Below, piece by piece: positions 12,301-24,760 of a DNA stretch of 64,000 nt. Under the pieces are notes generated by a model, which saw only the letters and a list, made by a program, of their open reading frames with translations, was not told the DNA's origin and ran no database searches. Location of the stretch: positions 3,301,913-3,365,912 of the forward strand of contig NC_023750.2 in the NCBI RefSeq assembly GCF_000499845.2, in the 5' to 3' direction. Every line of letters starts with the position of its first letter. Positions within the stretch are counted from its first letter, which is position 1. Position numbers and translations under genes: made by a program. The DNA is from Phaseolus vulgaris (taxonomy: Eukaryota > Streptophyta > Magnoliopsida > Fabales > Fabaceae).

Positions 12301-14050
12301 TAAAATCTTAATTGTAAATTTACTCGAATCTTATTCAATATTAACTATCTTGAATAATTTATACTTATATATAAAAAAGGATTCTTCATCATAACCAATT
12401 ACTGATATACACAAATTTTTTCCAATTTTACCCTTATTAATATATATCATTTTATTATTTAATCTTTTAAATTTTAAAATTACAAAAATGAGTGTTTTGT
12501 CATTTTATATGAATCACTTAAAAATAAAAATTTTTATTTTTTATTTTTTATTTTTTAAATTAATGTTAAGAGACAATTTTTATATGCAAACTAACTCACT
12601 CTTTCCTTAACTCCTTATTTTCAGGATCTAAGGCACAAACCTTTATGAAAGAATTTTTTTTAGGAATAAGAAGGCAACGAGAGAGAAAGAGCACAATATT
12701 TAACCTCCATTCTGAGTTTTCCTCTCCGCTGCTTCACTCCACTTCAAGCAACTTCATTCCTCTGTAAATTCATCATTCTTTTGCATTTACCATCAAGTGA
12801 ACCCAAACTTTAGCCGGAACCTCATCATACTCATTGATCCCCAAATCAGCAACAAAAGAAGAAGAGAAAAAGTATAAAGAGGAGAGAAGCTCAAACTAGA
12901 GGAAAAGAAAGATGTTGATTTATCAATTCATCATTTTCTTTTTACATGTTATTTTTTTCTTTTCAACTTCGACTCATCCAAATTAAAAAATACGGATACA
13001 ATTGTCGTGAATGTATTTTCGCTAGGAGATTGGATGAGTTTGTTATTTTAAATATTGACTAAACTAGTGTAAATATTCATTTGTAATATTTAATTAAAAA
13101 ATAACAAATTACTAAATATATCAAACAAAATTTTAAATATCATTTTCGTCTATGACCTCAATTTTTAGGTAGCAACATGACATGGCCATGAACAATTGCT
13201 GAAAAAGATGTACTAAGATGTGTGAATGAGAAAAAGGAAGGACAAACCATAATAATGCTTGGGCAGAACTCACTCCAATGCCAACGTAAGATTGAAGTAA
13301 GAAATGAAAGATCGAAGAATATTGAAGTACAATACACCACTCTACAGCTTGGATATTTATAGCTTAAAAACTTACATTCACATTTTCAAGGTAATATACC
13401 AAGAATGCTACTCCCTAATTGTGATGACTCGGAATCAAGGAACTTGTCCACGGTGATTGTTGAAGTAAAATAATTCAAATGAAGAAGCTCTGATGAATTA
13501 ACTAATGCAGATAGAAAACAAGACAGGAATGTTTTGAAGGGAAAAAAAAGGAAAAGGAAAGTCTGGACAAGAGAACTTGAAATTCTTACTTTTGTGATGG
13601 CATTTCAAATTCTTCATTTCTTGTTTTAAGAAAATACTTCTTAAAATTCTGCATACTTATGGAGATACTTAACTCTCTTTTTCCTTATAAACAAGGAATA
13701 AGAATCTTTGCAGTTGTATCTCAATAAGCACCGATTGCTTAACTTTGAAGTAGGACCATCATGTGTCAGTTTTCATATTAAAGAAACATAAAACTGAAGT
13801 ACTCTCTATTTATGTATTCATTCATATGTTAACATTTTGGTAATAAAAAATGTACTCAAGAAGCAAGCACTTTCAATTTCAAATACGACAAACAAGGTTC
13901 AGAAAAAGAAAAGGAATTTTTTTTTAGAATACTAAAGGAACAAGAACTTTGACAACTGTCTTTCATGCTCTCTATTTCAGTTCTGGAAATACACGGTCTC
14001 AATTTCAGTGTTACAGTTAAGGAATGGAATCAAGTTTCATTATAGAATTT
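12301..14050. other. Intergenic, no gene supported
   Basis: AT-rich DNA with two moderately GC-richer patches, 12640-12900 (leader-like, CT/GA-rich) and 13150-13340. No frame here encodes a recognisable protein. The last part, together with 14050-14211, lies downstream of the kinase stop and probably includes its 3' UTR. Confidence 0.4.
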
Positions 14051-14211
14051 GCTCGGTAAAAATTACATTATATTTCATTGCGAGGAGAGAAGAAACTACT
14101 TTGAGTGAAAAGAGAACTGTACAAAATATTAATTTTCAATAAATAAAAAGTATTATATATGCATATTATCAAGATTCCATATCTTACTGGTGCAGTTCAA
14201 AGTTGAGTCAT

Positions 14212-17200
14212 TCAAAGGCAGTGGCCGCGCTGGAAGGGAGAAGACAGTGCCAAAAATGGTGTTGTTAAGATGTTAGGCTGCAAAGGCTGAAAAGAAAATC
14301 CCGCTGATTGTGGAACTCCAATTGGCGGATGTTGTTGCACTGAACTGTAAAGAGCAAAACAATTGGTCACGTATCTATATTCAGTTTGGAAAACAAATTA
14401 TAAGACAAATTTAATCTACTATAAAATACAGCATTTTACTTTTTCCTGTATTTAACTTGGTGCTAAAATAAGAGATAAGTAAAGAAGAACAAAATATCAA
14501 TGGACAAGAAGAGAATATCCCCATGTAGATGAACAATATGGGAAAAGGCAAAAGGCATTTTTACCTGAATGACAGTGACAGTGAAGTCTCGGCTGAGTTG
14601 GCGACACCATTTCGATCAGGAGATAATAAGGTCCAGAATACTATATCACGAAATAAATATAACTCGTCATCATCATCAAGTTTAAAAGAAGAGACTCAAG
14701 TCATCAAAATATTAATAAACCATTACACATGTGGCATAGGATTGTTTTAGGCGTCATAATAATGATCAGTTAATTTGGTCCCTGCTAAAGATTCTGTGAA
14801 CGGTGTTCAAATATTTTATATGGTCATGCAGTCCTTTTTTTCTTTCTATTTTCAAATAAGAAATTTCGATTGTTTAAATGTAAATAGAAGGTAAGAAACT
14901 AATTATCACCTGACTGGTCTGAATGATCATTAAAATCTGAGCAAAATAGCATGTTCTGCATTTTCACAAGATGGATTAAGTCAGAATAGTGGTAAACAAC
15001 GGTTGTATAAGGATTACAAAACATAAAATATAACATAACATGCAGCAGTATTAACAGCACCATTTACCAACCTCTCTGACACCCTGCGATACATTTTGGA
15101 CCACATCTGCAGGAAAAGACAATAATTAAATGATCAGCAACGTGCATTATTAATAAAACAAGGAAAATACAAAAAAGTTTTGAAATGTGAAAGGCAAAAG
15201 GGTTCAAACAACTATCAACATCTTTCACACAAAAAAATTATATCAATAAAAATCTTTGTAAGAAAGCATTAACCTTTTTCATATTTTACCATTAGAATAT
15301 TTAGAGAAGACATAGTTATATCATAGAAGAGTTTAGATTATGTTAAATGATACATTGGAAATAGTTTCATATTTATATTACAGTATTTTGTTTGCTATTT
15401 AATACTTTTTCCTTTGCATCACATCATAATGTTGACTTTTTTGGCTTAATCCCACATTGGTAGGTTCGTTGTTTGGAGAGGAGGTTTGATGGTTATAAAT
15501 TAATCTCTCCTCCTTCATTGTAATATATCCCAATTTGTAATATTTTCTCCAACATTAATAAAAACGGGTTATTTCAGTTGTGCTCGGAGATTAGGCTAAA
15601 TTGGTCGAACTTCATTAACAAGTTTCGGGTGTGTTTTTTTCTTCTTTATCTCTTTTATTATTCTGCTCTATTTATTGGTATTATAGAGCTTTCTTTTCTG
15701 TTGTAGAATAGTCTTCAATATTATTTGTCGGGTAGCTCTGCTAGTGTTTTGTCTGGTTCATTTGTTCTGAACTATTTCATTTCACTAGTTGTGTTGTTTT
15801 AGTGGGGAAATTTTATCCGATTTTCCCAACAAGTGGTATCAAAAGCCGAAGGTTCGCCTTTAGGTTGTCTGAATTTTTTTGTAATATTGAATACTATATT
15901 TTGAGTCAGTAATGGCAAATAAAGATCAAGAAGCGAAGGATGTTGTCTTAAAAATTCCATCTAGTGTGTCGGGCTCCTCGTCATCATGGTCGAGGTTCCT
16001 GATGTCCAGTTTGAAATTGGCGGTGAAAATATTTGATGGCACTAGCCATTTCGTTATGTGGCAAGGAGAGGTCTTGGATTCTCCTTTCAGTAGGGTCTTG
16101 ATATTGTCATTGAGGAAAAGAAACAGAAGAGGTAGAGGATAAAGACTGGAGCATCATCAACCGATTGGTGTGCGGAACTATTCGATCTTGCATGTCCAGA
16201 GAGCAGAAGTATGTTTTAAAAACCGAGACTTCTGCTCAAACTGTGGAAGGCATTGGAGAACAAGTTTCTGAAAAAGAGTGGTCAATACAAGTTCTTGATG
16301 AAGAAAAGGTTGTTCCGATTTGACTGCCAACAAGGTACTACTATGAATGAATACATCACTATGTTTAATCAATTAGTAGTAGACCTATTGAATTTAGATG
16401 TGAAGTTTAAGGATGAGGATTTGGCTTTGATGTTGTTATCATCTCTTCCTGGTGAATTTGAACATTTTGAGACTACACTACTTCCCGGGAAGGAGTCGTT
16501 AGATGTTGTTTGTTCTGCTTTGTATAGTCATGAATTGAGAAAGCAGAATAAGATGAAAATCAAATCAACGACATCAGAAGAAGCATTGGTGGCAAGAGGT
16601 CGTCAACAAAGCCAGACAAAGGGGAGAAGAGGAAGGTCTAAGTCTAAAGGTCGAGTTGTTGCCAAAGATGAGTGTGCTTTCTGTCATGAGAAAGGATACT
16701 GGAAGAAAGACTATCCAAAACTGAAGAAGAAAGGGAAGGCTCCGCAAGATGCAAATGTTGCAGAATGCAAAAATGATGTGGAATCAGATATCTCTTTGAT
16801 TGTCTCACCTTCAGCATCATCACATCCAGATGAGTGGATATTGGATTCAGGATGTACCTATCATATGTGTCCCATTCGAAAATGGTTCTTTTAATTTTAA
16901 GAACTCGATAGCAGGATTGTTTACATGGGGTAACGATAATCCATGTAAGACATCCAGGATAGGTTCAATCAAGTTGCGGAATCATGATGGATCCACCAAA
17001 ATTTTGCGGGATGTGCGGTACGTGCCAAAGTTGAAGAAAAATCTCATCCAATTGGGGGTTTAAAATCTAAAGGCTTAGTTGGGATGATACGAGATAGAAT
17101 TCTTAAAGCAACTTCAGGAGCACTAATAATGTTGAAAGGCGTGAGGAAGAACAATTTGTATTACTACCAAGGTTGCGAACATCTTTATTTGGAAATGGGA

Positions 17201-20200
17201 CACATATGATAGGTGCAACCTGAATCCAATATCTACTCGTCTGGATGTGATGATGTTGAAGGCGAAACAATCAAAGAGATATCTCATTCCGCATCACTTT
17301 TGCATTCTGCAACATTTGCATCTTGCGGAGCCTTCGCTTTCTTCAATTTTGGATAGTCTTTATTCCAGTGTCCTTTCTCATGGCAGAAAGCACACTCATC
17401 TTTGGCAATGGCTCAACCTTTAGACTTAGACCTTCCTCTTCTCTCCTTTGTTTGACTTTGCTGACGACCTCTTGTCACCAATGTTTCTTCTAATGTCGTT
17501 GATTTAGTTGTCATCTTATCATGCTTTCTCAATTCATGACTATATAAAGCAGAACAAACAGCATCTAACAATACATTCTCCTTCCCGTGAAGTAGCGTAG
17601 TCTCCAAATATTCAAATTCATCAATAAGTGATGATAACAACATCAAAGCCATATCCTTATCCTCAAACTTCACATCTAAATTCAACAGGTTTGCTACTAA
17701 TTGATTAAACATAGTGATGTGTTCATTCATAGTAGTACTTTGTTGGTAGTCAAATCGAAACAACATTTTCTTCATCAGGAGCTTGTTCTGACCACTCTTT
17801 TTCAAAAACTTGTCCTTCAAAATACCTTCCACAGTTTGTGAGTAGAAGTCTCATATTTTAAAGCATACTTCTGATCTCTGGACAGGCAGGACTGAATAGT
17901 TTTGCACGCCAATCGGGTGATGATGTTCTAGTCTTTATCCTCTACCTCTTCTGATTTCTCTTCCTCAATAGCAATATCAAGACCCTGCTGAAAAGAAAGT
18001 CCAAGACCTCTCCTTGCCACATGCCGAAATGGTCAATGCCATCAAATATTTCCACCGCCGATTTCAAACTAGACACCGAGAATCTCAAATATTTAAGACA
18101 ACATCCTTCGCTTTTTGATCTTGATTTGCCATTATAGACTCAAAATATAGTATTCAATATTACAAAAAATTTCAGACAACCCAAGGGCAAACCTTCGGCT
18201 TCTGATACCACTTGTTGGGAAAATCGAGTAATTTCCCCACTAAAACAACACAACTAGTGAAATGTACCAGTTCAGAACAAATGAACCGGACAAAACACTA
18301 ACAGAGCTACCCAACAAATAATATTAAATATTATACTACAACAAAAAAGAAAGCAACATAATACCAATAAAACGAAATAATAAAAGAGATAAAGAAGAAA
18401 AAACACACCCGAAACTTGTTAACAGAGTTCAGTCAGTTTAGTCTAATATCCGAGTACAGCAGCCCGCTTTTATTAATGTGGGAGAAGATATTACAAATTG
18501 GGATATATTACAATGAAGGATGAGAGATTAATTTATAACCATCAAACCTCCTTCCCAAACAATGAACTCACTGATGTGAGATTTGGAATTAAGCCAAAAA
18601 AGTCAACACATCAATTACTTTAAAAAAGAATAACAGATCAATGTAAACAATATCATATAATTCAAAGTCTTATTCCCTTTTTCCTCCTTGTCAGACTAAA
18701 ACCGTATAATTTGAACACATATCATAAACATTACAAGTTTTGAAGCAGTATTTAAGAAAAGCAATACAATCTTTGTCTAGAGAGTTTGGTTTTCAACAGC
18801 ATTCCAATAGACAAAAACTACTGTGCTGTTGATATCATATAACCACAGTTAAACTGACCAATTTCTCATGTTGGTAGCACTTAGTTCTACATTCAATCTG
18901 CGGAGCACTTGGCAGTACCATAAAGACACAACCTGAACCTAGCTTTTCCGATTAGCATGTTTCTAGAGAGATCAATCCGCCAACACAAATCTTGAGAAAG
19001 ATTGCAATAAAAGAAAGCGAGCACTTTTATCTTACAAAACAACATACCATACATACTATTCTACCAAAAATGGGTGTTCAAAGAGCAAAAATCATCATGC
19101 AGTTACGCCAACTAATCTGATACTTTTACTATGGTTAAATAAACAGTTAAGGTTGTATGTACCTAAGTTTGAAACACTGGGCTTTACAGCTAAAGTCAAG
19201 CCAAGAAAACAATCATCGGGATCAGGGCCAAAATCCTGCAGTTTCAGCTCGAGATTTGGCTTTGCCCCTGTAAGTAGAAAAAAACAATAAACAGTATATA
19301 TGGTATTTTAACATGAAGCTCGACAAACTGAAATGTGTAAATATAATACGAGGATACAAAACAAATAAAAGAGAAAATTCCCTACTCTTGCTACTCAGCT
19401 TCAGCTCAAGTGGATCACCGAGTGGACAAGAAACCCATGCGTCCACCTATATAGAATATATCAGTAAATTGAAGAGATTAAGTGAAGAAAAATAGGCTTC
19501 AAAGAGAAAGTTACATGAAAAAATGGATGTTGTAATGACTGATCTGCATCTGGCCTTCTTGATGGGTCCCAATGTAGCAGTTGCTACAGATTATATAATG
19601 CAGTGAACATTAGAAGATAACAGTATTTACAAGGCCAGTGTATGTGTGCGTGCACAGAGAAAAAAAGAGATTCAATTAATTAAAGCATACTGTCATCAAG
19701 TCTATAGCTTCCGAACTAGCATTTGGAATAATGTTAGAAAGCTTCACAGGGGGAACCTGCACAATAATCAGGGGAATTAAAGAGAATAAAAAAAAAACTG
19801 GTACACGACTGAACTCCTGTTACATGAACACTTACAACATCATGAGCAACTAAGTCCAATAATTGAGAGTTGTTTGCCCCTATGGTGAAAGCAGTGGAAT
19901 GTGGCGCCCCAAGAATGCCATATATTTTGTACAGTTGATCTATTTCACTGTCAATGGAGAAAAGGAATTTTATAAGATGTAATGAAAAGCCTAATAGTTC
20001 AATTTTATTAATAAACATATCACATTTGAATCAATATCAACTACACTTTACAGTGGACAAAAGTTCTATATATGTGTGATATGTTATACAAAAGGAAAAT
20101 ATCGAACACACCAAAATGAAGAAGTGTACGTAAGAGAGGTGAACACAATCTTTCCCATAAGTATATTAGTCATTAAAATCAAAATCATTAAACATTTCAT

Positions 20201-23092
20201 CATTATGACCCAACAAAATCTTTCAAATTACAGAAAGTGAAAACTAAATATATAAATAACAAAGCACAAATAGTGGCCACCATCACATTAGTATTATTAC
20301 AATGAGAAACCAAAAGCATAAAATACAGGATCAAAATATACCTTTCACCAGGAAATAAAGGGGTCAAAGTAAAAAGCTCAGCTAATATAGCACCAACTGC
20401 CCACATGTCTGCAAATTTTAAGAAAAAAGCAAGCATACAATCATCAGAACAAATAATGATAAACAAGTTTGGCCACAAAAAATGTGCAAATTCATGTAAA
20501 ATCCCTTTCACATTAACTCTTATTGTTTAAGTTCCATGTTAAATCAGTATTCATGTACATATATGTTTACAAATATGTTCAAAGGATAAATTCAGACAAG
20601 ACTAAACAAAAGAGAGGTAATGCTGCAATAGCTAATCTCCCAACATATGCTAATTGCAGACCCACACATGAGACACCCCATAAAACACCACACATCAATT
20701 TAACTGAAGGAAAAAATGTCAACTGAGCATTAGCTTAATCTTCTTTAGACAGTAAAATGAAGCAAGGGAACAAGATAAGTTATCCACAAATAAGTCATCT
20801 TTGACATTACTCTAGAGAGTATGGGCAAACTACTCATCCCCAACTAATAGTGTCTGGGTTTGCTTTTGGGAGATCCCATGCAAAAAACAGATTGAGGCAG
20901 AAGAAATTACAAATCTAAAACTGTTTCTTCCAAAAACATTCCATGATAGCTCCCAAAAGCAAGCACCAGCCCACTGTCTATAAACTGAAAAATTGAAGTT
21001 AGAAGTATATTTAAGCCTACCAACAGCAGGAGTATAAGAAGGGGCACGCAACAAAACTTCTGGAGCTCGATACCTTAATCACAAAGATAAAAAAATATAA
21101 TCAATTTAATGATGATGATGATTACAATAAAAACAAGCTCTGGATAAAATGTACAGACAGACAGTGGAAAAAGACTTTTGAGGTTACATCCAAAGTTATA
21201 CATTGAAAAATTTATACTGACATAATAAACACGCCATAAAAGAATATGACTCACCATCGGGTGGAAACATATTGAGTATATGGAGGCATCGATGATACTT
21301 CTCTAGCCAGTCCAAAATCAGCAATTTTCAGAACATCATTTGTTACCAGCAAATTCTCTGCATAGCAGAAATATTTTTTCATTGGATGAAGTACCATATC
21401 ACCTTTTAGAAAGATTGAACTGAAAAGTTCAAGCACAAAAATATACAGTCCAAAATTTGCTAAATGAAATCATATGCCTTACCAGGTTTTAAATCCCGAT
21501 GAAAGAATCCTTTCTTGTGCATATGACTAAGTCCGTGTAGCACTTGCCTCACAAAGCACCGTATCTCTTCCTCTGAAAATGGATTTTCTCTCTCCTTTAT
21601 TAATTGATAAAGATTACAATCCTGAACAGATGAAATCTAGTGTCACTGTCAAGCAAGTGTCAATAGAAAACAATCAACCTTAAAATTATAGAGATTAAAG
21701 AGTTTTGGATAAATTACGTAGTAGTGAATAATTTTTACTGCAGTGATGTCAATATATTTTGTGGGAACATTAAGATGTCAGCACTTTCTAGACTGTTGAT
21801 ATGAAATTTTGTTAATGAAAACAGACCAAGATATAAGTGTGTTGTGTAGATAGTTCCATACAATTTTTGTTTTATCTTAAATTCTTAGATTATATCATTC
21901 ACAACTAATTGTTTTTCCTCTGGTTCTATTTGTAAGTAATTTTATTCTTTATGACTAGAGAAGGATAAAGTAACAACATATTCCTCTTCAATTAATATTT
22001 TTATTAGATTTAAAAGTCATTCAACAATCTGACATATTTAAACTAAATAAAACCTAAATGACAGGAAAAAAAAATAAGAGTGAGAGTTTCTTTACCATGT
22101 ATTCAAAAATGAAAAATAGTTCATTATTTTCTCTAACAACCTCTTTCAACTTTATGATATTTGGGTGATTCATTATACGGAGGGCCTGCAGAAGGAGCAC
22201 AATACACGTCAATGAAGACAAACTATAATTGAAACAAAATCTGATTACAGTTCTGGGAAGGGGAAAACCATCTATAACTCCATAAAGAAACAAGTACTGT
22301 AGAACATACCTTAACTTCTCTTAAATTTGTGTATTCTTCCCAGAAACAAAACTTTCTTTTCAACTTTTTGACAGCAACCTGATAGACAAAATCAGGAGCA
22401 TAACATCAGAAGATACTAAAAAATGTAACATGGAAACTGCAGGTTTAACCACAATGAAAGAAGCCACTGCCTAAATCAGTACGGTAACTGTACCTCTCAA
22501 AGGAGCATCCCAGAAAACAAAAAGAAACGTTTATAATTAAAGCAAAAACAAGTATCCATTTTGAACTTCAATATACAATGTAAACATGATGAATGTTAAC
22601 ATTGTTATTGTTATCACATTTTTCTTACAGAATTAGTTGTTATCGTTAAAAGAATATCTCACAAAATATAGATATTGTAGATCACCTTTTTTTAATTTTA
22701 TCGGAGAATAGCATGAAAGCTTGGAGCAACAATGTTTATACTCCAAAAATATAAAAAAGACAAGGAAGGGCAACTTCTAAAAGCCATTTACTATATAGGA
22801 CAAATCTAACAACAATAAAGGATAATTGCACCAGATTAATAAAAGAATATGAGTAGACGAATGCTGAAGTTGAAAAAAATTGTTCTTGCTAGCCAGAGTT
22901 GCTTACAATCTCGTATGTTTGCATATCACGGGCTTTATATACATGACCGCAAGAACCATCCCCGAGCTCTCTCAAAATTTTATATCTAAATAGAAGAAAA
23001 AAACAGACAAGAAATAATATAATTTAATGAGAGAATTGAAGGACCAGAAACAATGCACAAATCAATGGATAAGAAGGAACTAACCTTTCCAT
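14212..23092 (-). CDS. MHK / cyclin-dependent kinase F-4-like Ser/Thr kinase
   Basis: MAK/RCK-like CMGC kinase, the plant MHK/CDKF-4 family. Seventeen coding exons, from the 5' end: 23085-23092, 22907-22985, 22310-22378, 22096-22185, 21483-21621, 21255-21357, 21021-21073, 20342-20408, 19836-19947, 19691-19756, 19515-19583, 19386-19446, 19163-19267, 15072-15106, 14910-14955, 14565-14640 and 14212-14344. Phases agree throughout; 1311 nt give 436 aa plus TGA. Visible are the Gly loop [15 protein letters not shown] (Lys33), FHRDLKPEN (Asp125), DFG (142-144), [24 protein letters not shown] and a C-terminal Ser/Pro-rich tail. The activation loop has TQY (156-158) where relatives have TEY. Intron 13 (15107-19162) carries a 3.2-kb copia palindrome. 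The first coding exon has only 8 bases. The family is certain; the biological role is not given by the sequence. Confidence 0.93.
15430..15831 (+). repeat. Left copia LTR (402 bp)
   Basis: It begins TGTTGACTT and ends CCCAACA. Two bases later comes TGGTATCAAAAGCCGAAGG (15834 on), a copia primer-binding site of the initiator-methionine tRNA type. It matches the inverted LTR at 18213-18608 along its length with scattered differences. Confidence 0.8.
15912..17160 (+). pseudogene. Copia gag-protease remnant, left half
   Basis: Starting at ATG 15912 ([18 protein letters not shown]), the frame shifts near 16090 and 16230, then runs open 16253-16894. That part holds a gag helical region ([15 protein letters not shown]) and a zinc knuckle reading [15 protein letters not shown], in which the expected His and last Cys are both Tyr. 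The protease start [13 protein letters not shown] follows. Another shift leads to [16 protein letters not shown] (to 17063), then [16 protein letters not shown]. It is inactive. Confidence 0.8.
17195..18132 (-). pseudogene. Copia gag remnant, right half (inverted)
   Basis: The mirror copy starts at ATG 18130-18132 and runs leftward through DFHDGIDHF-like, then [20 protein letters not shown] (open 17832-17413), a zinc-knuckle region near 17390-17350, and the protease start. There tryptophan codons have become stops and the sequence ends near 17195. Differences from the left copy are spread along the arm, so the palindrome is not a recent assembly artefact. Confidence 0.75.
18213..18608 (-). 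repeat. Right copia LTR (inverted, 396 bp)
   Basis: This is the reverse complement of the left LTR. The primer-binding site lies just inside at about 18195-18210, read as TGGTATCAGAAGCCGAAGG on the minus strand. That is closer to the canonical site than the left copy. Confidence 0.8.
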
Positions 23093-23157
23093 TATTAGAA
23101 TTACAACACTATAAATAACACTTCAGAGAGACTGGAACGGATTCCATGAAAACATGG

Positions 23158-23295
23158 CTAACTGTCAACACAGTGTCGGCACTTAGTTTGCAGACATGGG
23201 TTAGAGTTAAAATATAGCATGAAGCATTTAGCATCATCAACAATCCACTTTTCGTTGTAGAAGTTATCTACAAAATGGAAGAGGTCCGTCAACAT
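23158..23295 (-). CDS. Upstream ORF (45 aa) in the kinase 5' leader
   Basis: On the minus strand a leader exon probably begins at 23417, after a CTGCAG acceptor, and continues into the first coding bases at 23085. Within it lies a 45-codon frame (MLTDLFHFVDNFYNEKW...) ending 66 bases before the kinase ATG. At least five shorter upstream frames surround it. It resembles no family I know. It is listed because its position may matter for translation; protein function is not implied. Confidence 0.35.
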   Translation of the reverse strand: MLTDLFHFVDNFYNEKWIVDDAKCFMLYFNSNPCLQTKCRHCVDS

Positions 23296-24512
23296 GCTGC
23301 AACCTTCAGAAAACCCAGTGTTCGGGTGACGTCTTTATCATATGACATGTATATCCATGTTCAGTTTGACTAAATCAACTTCAAACTGAGCCCATACATT
23401 GGAGAACAAGTTATAGCCTGCAGTACAAAATATAAGCGTTAGTGCTTTTGAAAATTACACAAATTAGCGAACAATATGTGCGCTTAAAAAGTGTATTAAT
23501 AGGAAAATGCAGTATTATACTATTTCACTGTACAAACGCAACAGTAAAAATATCACTCAATAGTCAGACAAGTGAAAGGTTTGTCATTCAATCCTCTACA
23601 GGGGGGCCCTAAGCCCAAAGACTTCGTGGAATTTACTCCTCCAATCTACCCAGAAATAAAATATAACATTGATCAAACAAACCTTCCCATGAATACTCAG
23701 ATCCTAACGACACAACAGTAACCATGCCTTGTTGCATAATAATTCTAACGGCTGCATACCCTCTACTGTACAGTATTATAACCAACAATTCAACTCATAT
23801 TACTCTATTTAATCCACCCAAAAAACTAAAATCTATTGGTCTACAATCCAGAGCCACAATCAACAAGTAAATCAGACCAAAGAATCCATATCAGCAACAA
23901 AGAAATTAAAATATGGAAAACGATTTTTTTGAAAGAAAGAAAAAATGAAAATTTAACGTGCTTTGTTAAGCTTAAAGTATGGAAAACGATATTTTTCAAA
24001 AGCTATATAATGAAGCCAAAGAAAAAAAAAACATTTATTTATGTTCCCCAAGTAAGCGAATCCAAACAAGGACTATAAACAAAAACACAAGATATGTATG
24101 TATATGAAAAAAAAAAAAAAAAGACGAAGAAGAAGTTTTCTTCACAATCTATCCATAAAAAGTGTTTCCCTCAAAATTATAACAATTTTGTATAATGAAT
24201 ATGCACGCTCAATACAACCTGGTCCGAAACAATTTCCGAAACACAATTTCGGTTATTTTCCAATGTGATAAATCCATAAAGTATTGTTTCAACTCAGAGC
24301 AAGTGAAAAATAACTCGGCTTTCCTTTCCATTCCCCATTCTCTTACGAAACAAACCGATTGCAAAAGAAAGACAGACCACAATTCAAGCTGCATTTGAGT
24401 TTGCGTGGCAGCTACGAACCAGAGGCAACGAAAGCAACACGAAGAATCGGAAATTGGCGTATCGCACGAAGAAAAATTCGGAAAAAAAAAATTGAAAAGA
24501 CGAAGAACTCAC

Positions 24513-24740
24513 CGCGTGTGAGAATTGGATAGAATCAGAGCGGAATCAAGAGATACGCAAGCACAGATCGGCAATGTGAATGAACTTTCTCGGAAACGAA
24601 ACGAGAAAAATGAATTCGTAGGGAGATAGAGAGAGAAGAGGAGAGAGAAAAGCTTTAGAGAGAGAAAATTCGGATTTGCGAAGAAGCCATATGAGAGAGA
24701 GGAGGAGGATTCCATAGATGAAAAAGGAAGGAGAAGAAAC
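24513..24740 (-). other. Probable non-coding first exon of the kinase gene
   Basis: A CT-rich leader (GA/CT tract 24620-24665) ends in a donor, CACACGCG/GTGAGT, at 24513/24512. The likely acceptor is at 23418, giving a leader intron of about 1.1 kb. Start and splicing are inferred from sequence only. Confidence 0.5.
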
Positions 24741-24745
24741 CAAAG

Positions 24746-24760
24746 ATATAAATAAATATA
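24746..24760 (-). promoter_or_regulatory. TATA-like element of the kinase gene
   Basis: On the minus strand TATATTTATTTATAT lies just upstream of the CT-rich leader, a usual spacing for a plant core promoter. Confidence 0.4.

Larger units (their letters stand above)
15430..18608. mobile_element. Palindromic pair of copia half-elements in kinase intron 13
   Basis: The left half, on the plus strand, has an LTR, a primer-binding site and gag. The right half is the same series on the minus strand, so the two meet tail to tail. The arms run about 15430-16876 and 17195-18608, with an unpaired spacer of about 320 bases holding the protease end and pre-integrase start of the left copy. Both outer ends are TGTTGACTTTTTTGGCTTAA or its complement. 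The five bases outside are CATAA (15425-15429) and CATCA (18609-18613), a 4-of-5 target duplication. No reverse transcriptase, integrase or 3' LTR is present. Confidence 0.8.

Noticed and set aside
15912..17063. Gag-like frames in intron 13 as a host gene
   Set aside because: Frameshifts, primer-binding site and LTR upstream, and zinc-knuckle losses show a dead copia element.
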